A stretch of 6,270 bases of DNA from an uncultured Cellvibrionales bacterium (GTDB lineage: Bacteria; Pseudomonadota; Gammaproteobacteria; Pseudomonadales; UBA7434): NCBI GenBank assembly GCA_937897785.1, contig CALCNB010000084.1:1-6270 (forward strand). The letters run 5' to 3'. Below the pieces are notes generated by a model. The model was not told the DNA's origin, did no database searches, and worked only from the letters and a program-made list of their open reading frames with translations. Both the position numbers and the translations under genes were made by a program. Positions 5,587 to 6,270 of the stretch are shown in pieces. Every line of letters starts with the position of its first letter. The stretch's first letter is position 1.

Positions 5587-6270
5587 GTGAATCCGATTAT
5601 TAAGCAATTTCAATACGGTAAACATACCGTTACTTTAGAAACGGGCCGTATTGCTCGTCAAGCCAGTGGCTCAGTATTAGTCACTATGGATGAAACTTCG
5701 GTCTTGTGTACGGTCGTTGGCGCTAAGAAAGCCAAGCCTGGCCAAGACTTTTTTCCACTGTCTGTTCACTACGTAGAAAAAACTTACGCGGCGGGTAAAA
5801 TACCTGGCGGGTTCTTCAAGCGTGAAGCACGCCCTTCTGAAAAAGAGACGCTGACGTCACGATTAATTGACCGCCCTATTCGCCCATTATTTCCTGATGG
5901 CTTCAAAAATGAGGTGCAAGTGATTTGTATGGTGGTCTCTTCGCAAAAAGATATCGATCCTGATATCGCTGCTATGATTGGCACGTCTGCTGCTTTGGCC
6001 ATTTCGGGTATACCTTTTAATGGCCCCATAGGGGGTGCACGCGTGGCGTACAGTGCGAACGATGAGTATGTATTAAACCCCTCATATAGCGAACTTGAAT
6101 CCTCAAGTTTGGACATGGTAGTGGCGGGCACCCGAGATGCAGTTTTGATGGTTGAGTCGCAGGCAGACGAATTGTCAGAGGACATTATGCTTGGAGCTGT
6201 GCTATTCGCGCATCAGGAGATGCAGACAGTCATTACCGTTATCCAGCAGCTAGCAGATGAAGTTGGAAAA
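5587..6270 (+). CDS. pnp: Polyribonucleotide nucleotidyltransferase (PNPase), 5' part
   Basis: PNPase is a trimeric 3'-to-5' phosphorolytic exoribonuclease and a core partner of the RNase E degradosome in E. coli. The frame stays open to the window end, giving 228 of about 700 residues: most of the first RNase PH-like domain. Recognisable blocks are NPIIKQFQYG (2-11), VTLETGRIARQA (15-26), KKAKPGQDFFPL (47-58), TYAAGKIPGGFFKREARPSE (66-85), LIDRPIRPLFP (93-103) and SGIPFNGPIG. FFKREARPSE is the RNA-binding loop (FFRREGRPSE in E. coli), with Lys and Ala replacing Arg and Gly. The catalytic second PH domain and the KH and S1 domains lie outside. The GTG start is supported by GGAGGA six bases upstream and by alignment with the E. 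coli N-terminus. The gene follows the rpsO terminator, so expression probably depends on read-through or an unseen promoter. Confidence 0.97.
   Translation, partial: MNPIIKQFQYGKHTVTLETGRIARQASGSVLVTMDETSVLCTVVGAKKAKPGQDFFPLSVHYVEKTYAAGKIPGGFFKREARPSEKETLTSRLIDRPIRPLFPDGFKNEVQVICMVVSSQKDIDPDIAAMIGTSAALAISGIPFNGPIGGARVAYSANDEYVLNPSYSELESSSLDMVVAGTRDAVLMVESQADELSEDIMLGAVLFAHQEMQTVITVIQQLADEVGK

Noticed and set aside
5784..6185. Reverse-strand open frame of 133 codons opposite pnp
   Set aside because: The + strand encodes clear PNPase residues throughout; the reverse translation is low-complexity and resembles nothing recognised.

Overview
This window is a conserved bacterial translation and RNA-processing operon in the order nusA (3' part) - infB - rbfA - truB - rpsO - pnp (5' part), all on the + strand. 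Gene order, protein lengths and residue-level similarity to the Escherichia coli and Pseudomonas proteins (recalled, not searched) point to a gammaproteobacterium. IF2, S15 and PNPase look closer to Pseudomonas-type proteins than to enteric ones, so a member of the Pseudomonadales/Cellvibrionales neighbourhood is plausible. G+C appears moderate (mid-40s percent by eye), and nothing suggests horizontal transfer.

Layout: 1-1017 is the end of nusA (rest of S1, both KH domains, both acidic repeats). 1053-3734 is infB, complete, 893 aa. 3787-4161 is rbfA, 124 aa, preceded by a perfect extended -10 sequence in the gap. 4192-5127 is truB, GTG start, 311 aa. The 114-bp gap 5128-5241 holds an AU-rich hairpin followed by eight Ts, then a well-formed H-type pseudoknot that ends next to the rpsO ribosome binding site. 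5242-5511 is rpsO, 89 aa. 5512-5586 holds an intrinsic terminator (5532-5564) and the strong ribosome binding site of pnp. 5587-6270 is the first 228 codons of pnp, which runs off the window.

The genes work together in ribosome production and RNA turnover. NusA modulates transcription pausing, termination and antitermination. IF2 places initiator tRNA on the ribosome. RbfA assists 30S maturation. TruB makes the T-loop pseudouridine in tRNA. S15 nucleates the central domain of 16S rRNA, and PNPase degrades RNA. Regulation visible in the sequence is concentrated around rpsO: the leader pseudoknot fits S15 autoregulation as described in E. coli, and the terminator after rpsO would limit read-through into pnp.

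No undescribed system, mobile element, CRISPR array, tRNA or rRNA was seen. The most noteworthy signal is the rpsO leader pseudoknot. No gene-free stretch reaches 300 bases; the longest is 114 bases.
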